Source: AP-15 sp963702685 (GTDB lineage Bacteria; Pseudomonadota; Alphaproteobacteria; ATCC43930; CGMCC-115725). From it: a stretch of 64,000 nucleotides of DNA. The DNA is taken from positions 248,001 to 312,000 of the forward strand of contig CAVPDQ010000020.1 in assembly GCA_963702685.1 (NCBI GenBank). Reading direction: 5' to 3'. Below are positions 1-8,854 of this stretch, piece by piece; position 1 is the stretch's first letter, and each line of letters starts with the position of its first letter. A model generated the notes under the pieces. It made no database searches, was not told where the DNA came from, and saw only the letters and a list, made by a program, of their open reading frames with translations. Both the position numbers and the translations under genes were made by a program.

Positions 1-66
1 CCGCCTTCGGGCGCCTCCGGCATCGCGCCATTCCTGACCGGCACCGAGCTTTCCTGCGCCCCGTGA
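1..66 (+). CDS. possible C-terminal tail of a truncated CDS
   Basis: An open frame enters from the left edge and ends at a TGA at 64-66, giving 21 residues rich in Pro, Gly and Ala. Nothing in so short a tail identifies a family. It may only be the end of an upstream gene or chance open frame in GC-rich DNA. It converges on the PEP-CTERM gene that follows on the other strand. Confidence 0.25.
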   Translation, partial: PPSGASGIAPFLTGTELSCAP

Positions 67-149
67 GCGGCCCTGGCACCGCGCGAACGGCCGCCTGCCT
101 CGCCTCGGCAAAACGGGCGCACCCGCAAATGCGCCCGCTGCGTGCCCGA

Positions 150-776
150 TTAGGCGCTTTGCCGGCGGCGCCCGGCCCCACGAAATCCGGTCACACCAAA
201 TATGGCGAGCAAGCCGACACCCAGCAAAGCCAGCGTCGAGGGTTCGGGTGCGGGCACGAACTCGCCGGCGTCCTGCGCGGCGGTAACGGCCTCAAAGCCA
301 TGACCATAGATTGCGGCGAAGTTGGTGGTCGGGGTGAGGACGTTGGCCGCGTCTGTCCAGAAGTTGCCGTCCGTGGCTGTCAAAGTAAATGTCACTGTCG
401 GCGACTTGACGGCGCCGGTTTCCGCCGAGAACGTGCCAAAATGATCTTCGTTTCCCGGCCCGACGACGCCGCCGGGGATCGATACTGTCGCGTGGTAGCT
501 CCCCTTGACGTTGATCAAAGCAGGGGTGTCGATTTTGCCGCTCGGCGCTACGAATTCTACCGTTGCGCCGGTGTAATCGCCCGACGTGCCGGTCGTTCCT
601 GTGACGATTACCTCGATTGAAGACGAGTTCGGGATCAGAGACGGGAGCGTGTGACAAGCACCGGTGCATTCGGGTTGGTTTAGGAAGAAATCGATAACGT
701 CGGCGCGCGCCTGCGCGGCCATGGTCAAACCGGCCGCCACCGCGGCCATTGCGGGCAAATACCGAACTGCCTTCAT
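150..776 (-). CDS. PEP-CTERM sorting-domain secreted protein
   Basis: The product is a 208-residue exported protein. It has an N-terminal Sec signal (MKAVRYLP followed by an Ala-rich core ending near AQARA) and a C-terminal PEP-CTERM anchor: the PEPSTLALLG motif, a hydrophobic helix and a basic RRR tail. In known systems this anchor is cut by an exosortase and the protein goes to the surface or exopolysaccharide matrix. The middle (residues 30-180) is a Thr/Gly-rich beta-type region with two cysteines (CTGAC) and no family I can name. I chose the ATG at 776 because AGAGGAGGT lies 6 bases upstream; a longer frame begins at 803 without a site. No exosortase gene is visible in this window. Confidence 0.85.
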   Translation of the reverse strand: MKAVRYLPAMAAVAAGLTMAAQARADVIDFFLNQPECTGACHTLPSLIPNSSSIEVIVTGTTGTSGDYTGATVEFVAPSGKIDTPALINVKGSYHATVSIPGGVVGPGNEDHFGTFSAETGAVKSPTVTFTLTATDGNFWTDAANVLTPTTNFAAIYGHGFEAVTAAQDAGEFVPAPEPSTLALLGVGLLAIFGVTGFRGAGRRRQSA

Positions 777-1099
777 CTCAACCTCCTCTGAGCATCTCTG
801 CATGGGCGTTCCGATCAGCTCAGTGAAGCAATTTCTGTGCCACTCCTGGTGGAGCAGCGGCGGCAGTGGTTAATCGTGGATGGCTGCTATATCGGGCAAA
901 TCAGAAGTGTAAGAAATTCCGACAGGCGCCGATCCGTTCGCATCGATCGAAAATTTAATGAATTCAAAGATTTAAGAGAAGGTTGCGTGCCGCCGACGAT
1001 CGACGCGGGTGTAAAGAATACCGACACGGTTGCAGAAACGCAGTCGAGGACCGAGGATCGACGCCAAAGCCTCCCGACCGGGATCCTCGATCCAATCGA
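777..1099. other. intergenic region, no gene seen
   Basis: These 323 bases separate the PEP-CTERM gene start from the autotransporter stop. The stretch 890-985 is clearly more AT-rich than its surroundings (runs such as aaaatttaatgaattcaaag), which fits a promoter region for the PEP-CTERM gene on the minus strand. I could not find a convincing -35/-10 pair, a sigma-54 GG/GC element or a terminator. Confidence 0.4.
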
Positions 1100-4000
1100 T
1101 CAAAACACCCAGCCGAGACCGACCCGGCCGATCGCATTCGAGCCGCTGGTGCCGAAAGCGACGCCGGCCGACACCACCAGGCCGGAATCTTGGACATGGT
1201 GCACGAGCGCGAGCGCAAAGCCCTCCTGGCCGTGATAGGTGGCAGCACCGCCGCCGATATAGGTGCGGCCGGCGTCGGGGATCATCGCGCCGCCGAGCGC
1301 GGAGGCTTCGGCGATGCCCGCTGAAAGGCGCTGGTCGAGGTTGTTCAGCGACGAGTTGAAATTCAAATCGAGCTGATTGATCCCCTGGGTGAACTGGCTG
1401 AGATTGACCGCGTCGGTCGGGGCAATGCCGGGAGCGACATTGGTGATCCGCCGCTCCCCGCCGGGGACGCCGACCGAGACCGTGTTCGGCTGATTCGCGA
1501 CCGATCCAGCGCCGAGCGCCACCGAATTCGCCGCCAGCGCCTGCGCATTTTGGCCGAGCGCCACCGAATTGACGCCCGCGGCGAGCGCGCCCTGGCCGCC
1601 GCCCACTGCGACCGAATTGTCGCCGGTCGCCTGCGCCGCCTGCCCGACCGCCAACGAGCCCATGCCCGATGCCGTCGCCCCCTGGCCGAAGGCCGAGGCT
1701 TCCCGGCCGCTCGCCGATGCGCTCATGCCGACTGCGGTCGCGAAATCGCCGCTCGCCATCGCACCTTGACCCAGCGCCGTCGTAGCGATGCCGCTCGCCA
1801 TCGCACCCTGGCCCAACGCGCTGGCGCTGACAAAGCGGGCATTGGCCGCCTGGCCGACCGCGACCGCGTTGGTGCCGCTGGCAACGCTCGCCTGGCCGAA
1901 GGCGCTGGCGTTCGCCCCACTGGCGTTGGCGCCTTGGCCGAAGGTGCTGGCGCTGGCGCCGCTCGCGTTGGCGCCCTGGCCGAAGGTGCTGGCGCTGGCG
2001 CCGCTGGCGTTGGCGCCCTGGCCGAACGTGCTGGCGCTGGCACCGCTGGCGTTGGACCCCTGGCCGAAGGTGCTGGCGCTTGCACCGCTCGCGTTGGCGC
2101 CTTGGCCGAAGGTGCTGGCATTCGCGCCGCTGGTGTTGGCGCCCTGGCCGAACGTGCTGGCGTTCGCCCCGCTGGCGTTGGACCCCTGGCCGAACGTGCT
2201 GGCGTTGGTGCCGCCGGCGTTGGCGACTTGACCAAAGGTGCTGGTGTTCGCCCCGCTCGCATTGGACCCTTGGCCAAAGGCGCTGGCATTGGTGCCGCCG
2301 GCGTTGGCGACTTGGCCGAAGGCGCTGGCGTTTGCGGTGTTGGCGAGCGCACCGCTGCCGACCGCGGTGGCGTCGACCTCGCCCGCGCCGGCGGCGCCGG
2401 CCTGCGCCCCGCGACCCAGCGCCGTCGTCCCGCCGTTGCCCGCCTGGCCGCCGGCATCGGCGGCTTGGCCAAAGGCACTCGAACCCGCCCCGCTCGCCAG
2501 CGCCGCTTCGCCGGTCGTCGTCGAATTGTCGCCACCCGCCAGCGCGCGCGCGCCCACACTCGTCGCCAGCGCCCCGGTCGCCCCGGCCGAGCGCCCGATC
2601 GCGGTCGCGTCTGCGCTCAGCGCCGAGGCGTTGCTCCCCAGCGCCGTCGCACCCGTCTCGCCCGCCACCGCAAAGACCCCGAGCGCGCTGCTGTTGGTGC
2701 CGCTCGCCCGCGCGTTCTGACCGATCCCGGTGGCGTCGAGCCCGCTCGCATTCGCCAGGTCCCCGACTGCCGTCGACCGCAGCCCGCTCGCGCTCGAATT
2801 GGTTCCCAACGCCGAGGCATCGGCACCGGTCGCCGTGGCGTTGAAGCCGAGCGCGCTGGCGCTCGCCCCGGCCGCCGTGCTGCTGGTGCCGACGGCACTC
2901 GCATTGGCCGCATTGGCAAAGGCGAAATTGCCGATTGCGGTGGCGTTGGTTTCGCCCGCCGCTGTCGCCCCGGCCAGCGCGCCCTGCCCCAGCGCCGTCG
3001 TCCCGGCATTGCCAAAGGCGCCGCCTGCATTGCTGAACTGGCCAAACGCGCTCGACCGCGCCCCGCTCGCCAGCGCGTCGTCGCCGGTGACCGTCGCCGC
3101 CGCGCCGCTCGCCACCGCCGCGTTGCCGACTGCCGTCGTGTCCGCCGCGTTGGCGATCGCCGAATGCCCGAGCGCCGTCGCGTCGGTCCCGCTGGCAACG
3201 CTCGCCTGGCCAAAGGCGCTGGCGTTTGCGGCATTGGCGAGCGCCCCGCTGCCGACCGCGGTGGCGTCGACCTCGCCCGCGCCGGCGGCGCCGGCCTGCG
3301 CCCCGCGACCCAGCGCCGTCGTCCCGCCGTTGCCCGCCTGGCCGCCGGCATCGGCGGCTTGGCCAAAGGCACTCGAACCCGCCCCGCTCGCCAGCGCCGC
3401 TTCGCCGGTCGTCGTCGAATTGTCGCCACCCGCCAGCGCGCGCGCGCCCACACTCGTCGCCAGCGCCCCGGTCGCCCCGGCCGAGCGCCCGATCGCGGTC
3501 GCGTCTGCGCTCAGCGCCGAGGCGTTGCTCCCCAGCGCCGTCGCACCCGTCTCGCCCGCCACCGCAAAGACCCCGAGCGCGCTGCTGTTGGTGCCGCTCG
3601 CCCGCGCGTTCTGACCGATCCCGGTGGCGTCGAGCCCGCTCGCATTCGCCAGGTCCCCGACTGCCGTCGACCGCAGCCCGCTCGCGCTCGAATTGGTGCC
3701 CAACGCCGAGGCATCGGCACCGGTCGCCGTGGCGTTGAAGCCGAGCGCGCTGGCGCTCGCCCCGGCCGCCGTGCTGCTGGTGCCGACGGCACTCGCATTG
3801 GCCGCATTGGCAAAGGCGAAATTGCCGATTGCGGTGGCGTTGGTTTCGCCCGCCGCTGTCGCCCCGGCCAGCGCGCCCTGCCCCAGCGCCGTCGTCCCGG
3901 CATTGCCAAAGGCGCCGCCTGCATTGCTGAACTGGCCAAACGCGCTCGACCGCGCCCCGCCCGCCAGCGCGTCGTCGCCGGCGGCCGTCGCCGCGGCACC

Positions 4001-4381
4001 GCTCGCTACCGCCGCGTTGCCGACTGCCGTCGTGTCCGCCGCGTTGGCGATCGCCGAATGCCCGAGCGCCGTCGCGTCGGTCCCGCTGGCAACGCTCGCC
4101 TGGCCAAAGGCGCTGGCGTTTGCGGTGTTGGCGAGCGCCCCGCTGCCCATCGCCGTGGCCTGGCCGGCATTGGCCGTTGCGCCGACGCCGACCGCCGTCG
4201 CCTGGGTCGCATTTGCCGACGAGCCGGAGCCGCAGGCAAAGGAAGAGCTCGCGGAATTTTGGGCGCAGCCCGCGGCCGCCGGCGGCGGCGGCACCGTCTG
4301 GGCCCGCGCCCCGCCGGCGGCGAGGGCGGCGAGCACCGAAAGGGCGGCGCCGATAATCGCCGAGCGCATATGCCTCCGCAT
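1100..4381 (-). CDS. YadA-like trimeric autotransporter adhesin
   Basis: The product is an outer-membrane adhesin of about 1093 residues. After a signal peptide (MRRHMRSAIIG, cleavage near GGARA) comes a very long head of about 14-residue YadA/Hia-type repeats of the form SAFGQ..NASG.NA, filling roughly residues 60-930. Next is a neck with ITNVAPGIAPTDAVNLSQF, then a short coiled coil and a C-terminal YadA anchor of four beta strands (last strands near SAGVAFGTSGS and GRVGLGWVF) that ends in the expected terminal Phe. Three chains would form the barrel. The head includes an 894-bp duplication and a 42-bp repeat array. The start is uncertain: ATGs at 4411, 4381 and 4369 are all in frame; 4381 gives a normal signal length with GAGG just upstream. 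Confidence 0.9.
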   Translation of the reverse strand: MRRHMRSAIIGAALSVLAALAAGGARAQTVPPPPAAAGCAQNSASSSFACGSGSSANATQATAVGVGATANAGQATAMGSGALANTANASAFGQASVASGTDATALGHSAIANAADTTAVGNAAVASGAAATAAGDDALAGGARSSAFGQFSNAGGAFGNAGTTALGQGALAGATAAGETNATAIGNFAFANAANASAVGTSSTAAGASASALGFNATATGADASALGTNSSASGLRSTAVGDLANASGLDATGIGQNARASGTNSSALGVFAVAGETGATALGSNASALSADATAIGRSAGATGALATSVGARALAGGDNSTTTGEAALASGAGSSAFGQAADAGGQAGNGGTTALGRGAQAGAAGAGEVDATAVGSGALANAANASAFGQASVASGTDATALGHSAIANAADTTAVGNAAVASGAAATVTGDDALASGARSSAFGQFSNAGGAFGNAGTTALGQGALAGATAAGETNATAIGNFAFANAANASAVGTSSTAAGASASALGFNATATGADASALGTNSSASGLRSTAVGDLANASGLDATGIGQNARASGTNSSALGVFAVAGETGATALGSNASALSADATAIGRSAGATGALATSVGARALAGGDNSTTTGEAALASGAGSSAFGQAADAGGQAGNGGTTALGRGAQAGAAGAGEVDATAVGSGALANTANASAFGQVANAGGTNASAFGQGSNASGANTSTFGQVANAGGTNASTFGQGSNASGANASTFGQGANTSGANASTFGQGANASGASASTFGQGSNASGASASTFGQGANASGASASTFGQGANASGASASTFGQGANASGANASAFGQASVASGTNAVAVGQAANARFVSASALGQGAMASGIATTALGQGAMASGDFATAVGMSASASGREASAFGQGATASGMGSLAVGQAAQATGDNSVAVGGGQGALAAGVNSVALGQNAQALAANSVALGAGSVANQPNTVSVGVPGGERRITNVAPGIAPTDAVNLSQFTQGINQLDLNFNSSLNNLDQRLSAGIAEASALGGAMIPDAGRTYIGGGAATYHGQEGFALALVHHVQDSGLVVSAGVAFGTSGSNAIGRVGLGWVF
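1900..2340 (-). repeat. 42-bp tandem repeat array in the adhesin head
   Basis: About ten consecutive 42-bp units encode 14-residue repeats of the pattern TFGQGANASGASAS. Units differ by a few bases (for example gccctggccgaa against gcgccttggccgaag). They belong to the same head architecture as the larger duplication but are shorter and more uniform, so copy number could vary by slippage or recombination. Confidence 0.8.
2341..4128 (-). repeat. 894-bp direct tandem duplication in the adhesin head
   Basis: Bases 2341-3234 and 3235-4128 are near-identical direct copies. The same landmark (tggcgagcgc followed by ccgctgcc) recurs at 2341, 3235 and 4129, and long stretches match without gaps; differences cluster near 3085-3120 against 3960-4010. 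The period of 298 codons keeps the reading frame, so the head is lengthened without disruption. This is typical of repeat expansion in surface adhesins and is also a place where assemblies collapse or expand. Confidence 0.9.
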
Positions 4382-4654
4382 CCACCCTCGGGATGAGAAC
4401 TGACCGGCCATCGAAGGCCCCCGCCTTGCCGCTTCGACGTGGCCGTCCGGCCACAGAGGCAAAAGGTTAACACGTTTGGCGGCGTGCATACCAATCTATC
4501 GGTGATTGATTATCGCCTTCGCGGCGCACCGTTTTTTGGCTCCGATTCGATGTGTCCGAGGCAGGTCGGCTCACATCTGGGCAGCGCAACCGATATGAGC
4601 TTTGTCCGATTGCCCAGGAGGATTGTCGCCCAGAGGGATTGTTGCCCGGCAGGG

Positions 4655-4731
4655 TGGCGCGCCCGGAGGGAGTCGAACCCCCAACCCCCAGATCCGTAGT
4701 CTGGTGCTCTATCCAATTGAGCTACGGGCGC
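4655..4731 (-). tRNA. tRNA-Arg(ACG)
   Basis: The reverse strand folds as a 77-nt tRNA. The acceptor strands GCGCCCG and CGGGCGC pair, the anticodon stem CCAGA/TCTGG holds the loop CTACGGA with anticodon ACG, and the T arm contains GGTTCGACTCC. A CCA tail is encoded at 4657-4655. In bacteria the A34 of this tRNA is normally deaminated to inosine to read CGN codons. Confidence 0.96.
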
Positions 4732-4816
4732 ATGCCGGGCCGGCGGGGGGCGCAAGAACTACCCCAACCACCTGCTACAAGGCAAGATCGAAGCGCAGCG
4801 CCGGGAAGGATCGAGG

Positions 4817-6046
4817 ATGATGGACGAGGCGATGGAGAAAAATCCTGCCGCCGACGACCCGGCGGCGAGACCCGCGATAACGCTGCTGGCGGGCGCGCAC
4901 CGGCGTGCCGAGCGCGGTCATCCGTGGGTCTTTTCGAACGAAGTGCAAATGGACGAGGCGGCAAAGGCGCTGCCGCCGGGCACTCTCGTCACCCTGCGCC
5001 GGGCCGACGAGAGCGCGCTCGGGGTGGCGATGTTCAACCCGCGCACACTGATCGCCGCGCGTCTCCTCGACCGCGACGCCGCCCGGCCGATCGGCCGGCG
5101 CTTTTTTGCCCGCCGCCTGGAGCGCGCCCTGCGGCTGCGCGAGCGGCTGTTCGAGGCGCCCTATTACCGGCTCGTCCATGCCGAAGCCGACGGGCTGCCC
5201 GGGCTCGTCGTCGATCGCTATGGTGGGGTCCTGGCGGTCCAGTCGAACACCGCCGGCATGGCGCGTTTCGAGCCGCTGGTGCTCGACGCGCTCGGCGCAT
5301 TGCTGAGGCCCGCCGCGATCGTGCTGCGCAACGACAGCCCGGCACGCGCCTTGGAGGGCTTGGCAGCGGAGGTGAGGGTCGCCGAGGGCGCCCTCGACGA
5401 CGAGGTGGCCGTGCATGAGGACGGTGCCGAGTTCCCGGTCGATCCGCTCACCGGGCAGAAAACCGGCTGGTTTTTCGATCAGCGCGACAATCGCCGGTTT
5501 ATCGCTGCCGCGGCGCGCGGTGCGCGCGTCCTCGACCTTTACTGCCATACTGGCGGGTTTGCCGTGCAAGCGGCGCGCGGCGGCGCGGCCTCGGCGCTCG
5601 GGATCGACCGCTCCGAGCCGGCGCTGGCGCTCGCCGCCGCCGCGGCGGCGCGCAACGGGGTCGGCGAGCGCTGCGGCTTTCGCCGCGCCGAGGTTTTTGC
5701 CGAGGCCGCCCGGCTCGCCGGCGACGGCGAGCGGTTCGACATCGTCGTCGCCGACCCGCCAGCCTTCGCCCGGTCGCGCAAGGAGGTCGGCGCCGCCTTG
5801 CGCGGCTACCGCAAGCTCGCGCGCCTCGCCGCCGCGCTGGTGGCGCCGGGTGGCCTTTTGCTCCTCGCCTCGTGCTCGTTCCATGTCGGTGCGGCCGAAT
5901 TCACCGAAGCGGCTTGGCGCGGGCTCGGCGCCGCCGGCCGCGACGGGCGCATCTTGCATGCCGCCGGCGCCGGGCCCGACCATCCCATTCATCCCGCGCT
6001 GCCCGAGACCGCCTACCTCAAGACGCTGACATGGGCGCTCGACTGA
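4817..6046 (+). CDS. RlmI/RlmK-like class I rRNA (cytosine-C5) methyltransferase
   Basis: The 409-residue protein has the architecture of the YccW/RlmI family, which methylates a cytosine in 23S rRNA using SAM. It has a PUA-type N-terminal domain (about 20-95, with HPWVFSNEV), a linking region and a C-terminal Rossmann methyltransferase. SAM motif I is DLYCHTGGF near residue 240 (usually DLFCYTGGF), motif IV is VVADPPAFARS near 311, and the catalytic Cys is probably in LASCSFH near 352. GAAGGA 6-7 bases upstream supports the ATG at 4817. Its 3' end overlaps the convergent histidine kinase gene by 29 bases. The exact target base cannot be read from sequence. Confidence 0.88.
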   Translation: MMDEAMEKNPAADDPAARPAITLLAGAHRRAERGHPWVFSNEVQMDEAAKALPPGTLVTLRRADESALGVAMFNPRTLIAARLLDRDAARPIGRRFFARRLERALRLRERLFEAPYYRLVHAEADGLPGLVVDRYGGVLAVQSNTAGMARFEPLVLDALGALLRPAAIVLRNDSPARALEGLAAEVRVAEGALDDEVAVHEDGAEFPVDPLTGQKTGWFFDQRDNRRFIAAAARGARVLDLYCHTGGFAVQAARGGAASALGIDRSEPALALAAAAAARNGVGERCGFRRAEVFAEAARLAGDGERFDIVVADPPAFARSRKEVGAALRGYRKLARLAAALVAPGGLLLLASCSFHVGAAEFTEAAWRGLGAAGRDGRILHAAGAGPDHPIHPALPETAYLKTLTWALD

Positions 6047-7424
6047 CCTCGGCGGCGCGGGCGGCAGGGGCCGGCAGGGTCAGGCGAAAGACGGTGCCGG
6101 CGGCCGTGCTCGACACCAGCACCAGATCGCCGCCATGCGCACGCACCAGCTCGCGCGCGATCGCCAGCCCCAAGCCGGTGCCGCCGAGCCGGGCCGAGCC
6201 GAAGAACGGCCGAAACAAATTCTCTTGCGCCTTTGGCGGCAAGCCGTGGCCGTCATCGGCGATCTCGATGGCGATCGCCCCCGGCTCGGGCTCGCCCGAA
6301 AAGCGCAGGTGCCGAGCCCCCGCTTCGACGGCATTGCGGGCAAGGTTCGACAAGACGCGGTAGAGCTGATCGCGGTCGGCCAGCACCGTCAGATCGGCCG
6401 GGACTGTGCAATCGAGCGCCAGCTCGTGCTCGGAGACGCCCAGGGCGGGGCCGATCTCGTCGATCAGCGGCTTTAGCGCGAAACGGCTCGGTGCCAAGGG
6501 CGGCGTCCCCTCGCGTGAAAAATCGAGGGTCCGCGTGCACAACGCCACCGCGCGATCGATCGCATCGAGGAGCCGCGGAGCGATGCGGCGCACCTCGGGT
6601 GCCGCACTCGCGGTCAGCCCATCGGTGACGAGCCGGGCGGTCGCCAGGATATTGCGCAGATCGTGGTTGATCTTGGTGACCGCGGTGCCGAGCGCGGCGA
6701 GCCGCGCGTTCTGTCCCAGCGCCCGGCGCACCGCCTCCTGCGAGATCGCGAGCTCGCGCTCGGCGAGGCCGATCTCGTCGACGCGGCCGCTCGGCACGAT
6801 CACCCGCGAGGCATTCTCGGGGTCTTCGCGAAACGCGATCATGGCCGCGGTGATGCGCCGCATCGGGCGCACCAAAAGCCATTGCAGGCTCAGATAGACG
6901 AGGGTTGCGGCGAGCAGCGAGATGACGATCGACATTTCGAGAATACGGATGCCGAAGGCCCACATCTCATGCCGGATCGGCGCCTCCTCGAGCAGCACCA
7001 CGACCGTCTCGGCCGGGTCGCTCGGCGCCGGCCCGCGCACGCGCAGCATGCGGTCGTCATGGCGCACGAGCGCGCCGAAGGAGCCCCTGATCGCGCCCCA
7101 CACGCTCGGATGGGTCAAATCGATCGTACGGTCGGCGGGCGGCATTTTCGGGCGGTCGAGCATCAGCACCATGCCGTTCGGGCGGTGCAGAACAACCGCA
7201 TGGGCGCCGACCTGGGCCAGGAGGCGATTGACGAGATTCTGGTCGAGATGGCCGGTCGGGCTCGCTTCGAGCGCGAGGATCGCGAGGCGGCCGGCGGCGA
7301 TCCGGTTCTCGAACCAGGTCATGCGAAAGCGCGCCACCGACGGCACAAAGATCAGCACCTCGCCGACCATCACAAAAAAGACGGTCAAGATCAGGAGACG
7401 CGCGGACAAGCTTTTGAGCAGCAC
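6018..7424 (-). CDS. membrane sensor histidine kinase, orphan
   Basis: This is a 468-residue two-component kinase. TM1 lies near residues 8-28, an extracytoplasmic sensor segment follows to about 150, then TM2 (near 160-180) and a HAMP-like linker (LVRPMRRITAAM). The phosphoacceptor is in INHDLRN near 251. The ATPase domain has an N box (LARNAVEAG), G1 (DDGHGLP), F box (FRPFF) and G2 (GGTGLGLAIA). I take GTG 7424 as start: it lies 11 bases after the stop of the reductase gene with GCGAGG upstream, and the longer frame only shadows that gene. No response regulator is adjacent. Coupling to the TVP38 and reductase genes suggests it is co-transcribed with them; its signal is unknown. Confidence 0.85.
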   Translation of the reverse strand: MLLKSLSARLLILTVFFVMVGEVLIFVPSVARFRMTWFENRIAAGRLAILALEASPTGHLDQNLVNRLLAQVGAHAVVLHRPNGMVLMLDRPKMPPADRTIDLTHPSVWGAIRGSFGALVRHDDRMLRVRGPAPSDPAETVVVLLEEAPIRHEMWAFGIRILEMSIVISLLAATLVYLSLQWLLVRPMRRITAAMIAFREDPENASRVIVPSGRVDEIGLAERELAISQEAVRRALGQNARLAALGTAVTKINHDLRNILATARLVTDGLTASAAPEVRRIAPRLLDAIDRAVALCTRTLDFSREGTPPLAPSRFALKPLIDEIGPALGVSEHELALDCTVPADLTVLADRDQLYRVLSNLARNAVEAGARHLRFSGEPEPGAIAIEIADDGHGLPPKAQENLFRPFFGSARLGGTGLGLAIARELVRAHGGDLVLVSSTAAGTVFRLTLPAPAARAAEVSRAPMSAS

Positions 7425-7435
7425 GGCCGCCTCGC

Positions 7436-8854
7436 TCAGCCGAGCCGCGCCAGGAGGCGCACCAGACGGCGGGTGCGCGGCGAAAAGAGGCTCGGCGTGT
7501 AAAAGCCGCCGGCCGCGCGTTTGCCGGCTTCGCCGCGGGTCGGATAGGGCACGACCAGGTTGGCGAGCGCGCCTATCTTGAGCTTTTGCGCGATCGCCAG
7601 CGCCCAGGGCAGGATCAAATCCCCGGCGCCGGCGCCGAGGATCGAGGCGCCGAGGATATGGCCGTTGCGCCGGACGACGATCTTGACGAGGCCCGCGGTG
7701 TCGCGCTCGGTTCGGGCGCGGTCGTTGTCGGCAAAGCACCAGCGCAGGATGCGGGTGCTGATGCCGGCGGCACGCGCCGCGGCTTCGGTCAGGCCGACCT
7801 GGGCGAGCTCCGGATCGGTATAGGTGACCCAAGGCAATGCCCGGTAATCGACCTTGGCCGGTAGCCGGAACAGCGCGTTGCGGATCACGATCCCGGCGTG
7901 ATGCAAGGCGACATGGGTGAATTGCGGGCCGCCGGCGACATCACCGATGGCAAAGGCGATGCGGTTTGTCGTGCGCAGCCTTTTGTCGACGGTGATCCCA
8001 GTTGCGTTGGCGGCGATCCCGGCGGCGTCGAGGTCGAGCCCGGCGACGCTCGGGCGGCGGCCGGCGGCGAGGAGGAGATGCGAGCCCCAGATGCGCTCGC
8101 CGCTCGCCAAGCGAACACCGAGGGCGGCACCCTCGGCCTCGACCGCGGCGATCTCGACCCGCGGGCGCAACGCGATGCCTTCGCCGGCGAGCCGCTCGGC
8201 GAGGGCGTCCACCAATTCGGGATCGTCGCGCGGCAGCAGCGGGCCGGCATCGAGCACCGTCACCCGCGCGCCGAGCCGGCAATGCGCCTGCGCCATCTCG
8301 ATGCCGATCGGGCCGCCGCCGATAACGATCAGGTGCTCCGGCGGCACCCGGTTGGCGAAGACTGTCTCGTTGGTCAGAAACGGCGCCTCGGCGAGCCCGG
8401 GGATCGGCGGGATCGCCGGATGCGATCCGGTGGCGACGACAAAGCGGCGCGGCCGGATTTCGAAACCACCGGCATGGAGCATTCGCGGGCCGGCAAACCG
8501 CGCCTCGGCGTGCACCACCCGGACACCGAGTGCCTCAAAGCGCTCTACCGAATCGTTTGGCGCGATGCCGGCGACGACCCGCTCGACGCCAGCGCCGACC
8601 GCGGCAAAATCGACCCGCGGCGGGGCATAGTCGAGACCGAATTGGGGCCCGCGCCGCCAAATGTCGGCGAGCCGTGCCGCCGCCAGCAGCGACTTTGACG
8701 GCACGCAGCCGAAATTGAGGCAGTCGCCGCCCATCAGGCCGCGCTCGACCAACACTACCTCCGCCCCCATCTGCACCGCGCCGGCGGCGACCGCGAGCCC
8801 GCCGGCACCGCCGCCGATGACGCAGAGATCGGGGGCGAGGCGGGTCGCGGTCAT
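7436..8854 (-). CDS. FAD-dependent pyridine nucleotide-disulfide oxidoreductase (mercuric-reductase-like)
   Basis: The 472-residue flavoprotein has an N-terminal FAD Rossmann motif (VIGGGAGGLA), the redox-active disulfide CLNFGC, an NAD(P)H Rossmann motif (IGGGPIGIE), the FAD-binding AIGDVAGG and a C-terminal dimerisation domain. The vicinal C-terminal cysteines of true MerA are absent, so mercury reduction is unlikely; members of this branch are usually of unknown substrate. Its ATG overlaps the TGA of the upstream TVP38 gene (ATGA), so the two are translationally coupled. TVP38-type domains occur next to or fused with such reductases in other bacteria, which suggests a membrane-linked thiol or quinone redox role; that is inference. 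Confidence 0.88.
   Translation of the reverse strand: MTATRLAPDLCVIGGGAGGLAVAAGAVQMGAEVVLVERGLMGGDCLNFGCVPSKSLLAAARLADIWRRGPQFGLDYAPPRVDFAAVGAGVERVVAGIAPNDSVERFEALGVRVVHAEARFAGPRMLHAGGFEIRPRRFVVATGSHPAIPPIPGLAEAPFLTNETVFANRVPPEHLIVIGGGPIGIEMAQAHCRLGARVTVLDAGPLLPRDDPELVDALAERLAGEGIALRPRVEIAAVEAEGAALGVRLASGERIWGSHLLLAAGRRPSVAGLDLDAAGIAANATGITVDKRLRTTNRIAFAIGDVAGGPQFTHVALHHAGIVIRNALFRLPAKVDYRALPWVTYTDPELAQVGLTEAAARAAGISTRILRWCFADNDRARTERDTAGLVKIVVRRNGHILGASILGAGAGDLILPWALAIAQKLKIGALANLVVPYPTRGEAGKRAAGGFYTPSLFSPRTRRLVRLLARLG

Noticed and set aside
972..4454. Several very long open frames (over 900 codons) on both strands across the adhesin gene
   Set aside because: They are shadows caused by GC-rich 42-bp repeats whose period is a multiple of three. 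Their proteins are Arg/Pro/Ala runs with no domain, whereas the minus-strand adhesin frame has a signal peptide and anchor.
7436..8854. Mercuric reductase (MerA) and mercury resistance operon
   Set aside because: The C-terminal vicinal cysteines and N-terminal heavy-metal domain are missing, and no merR, merT or merP is near, so only a MerA-like flavoprotein is claimed.
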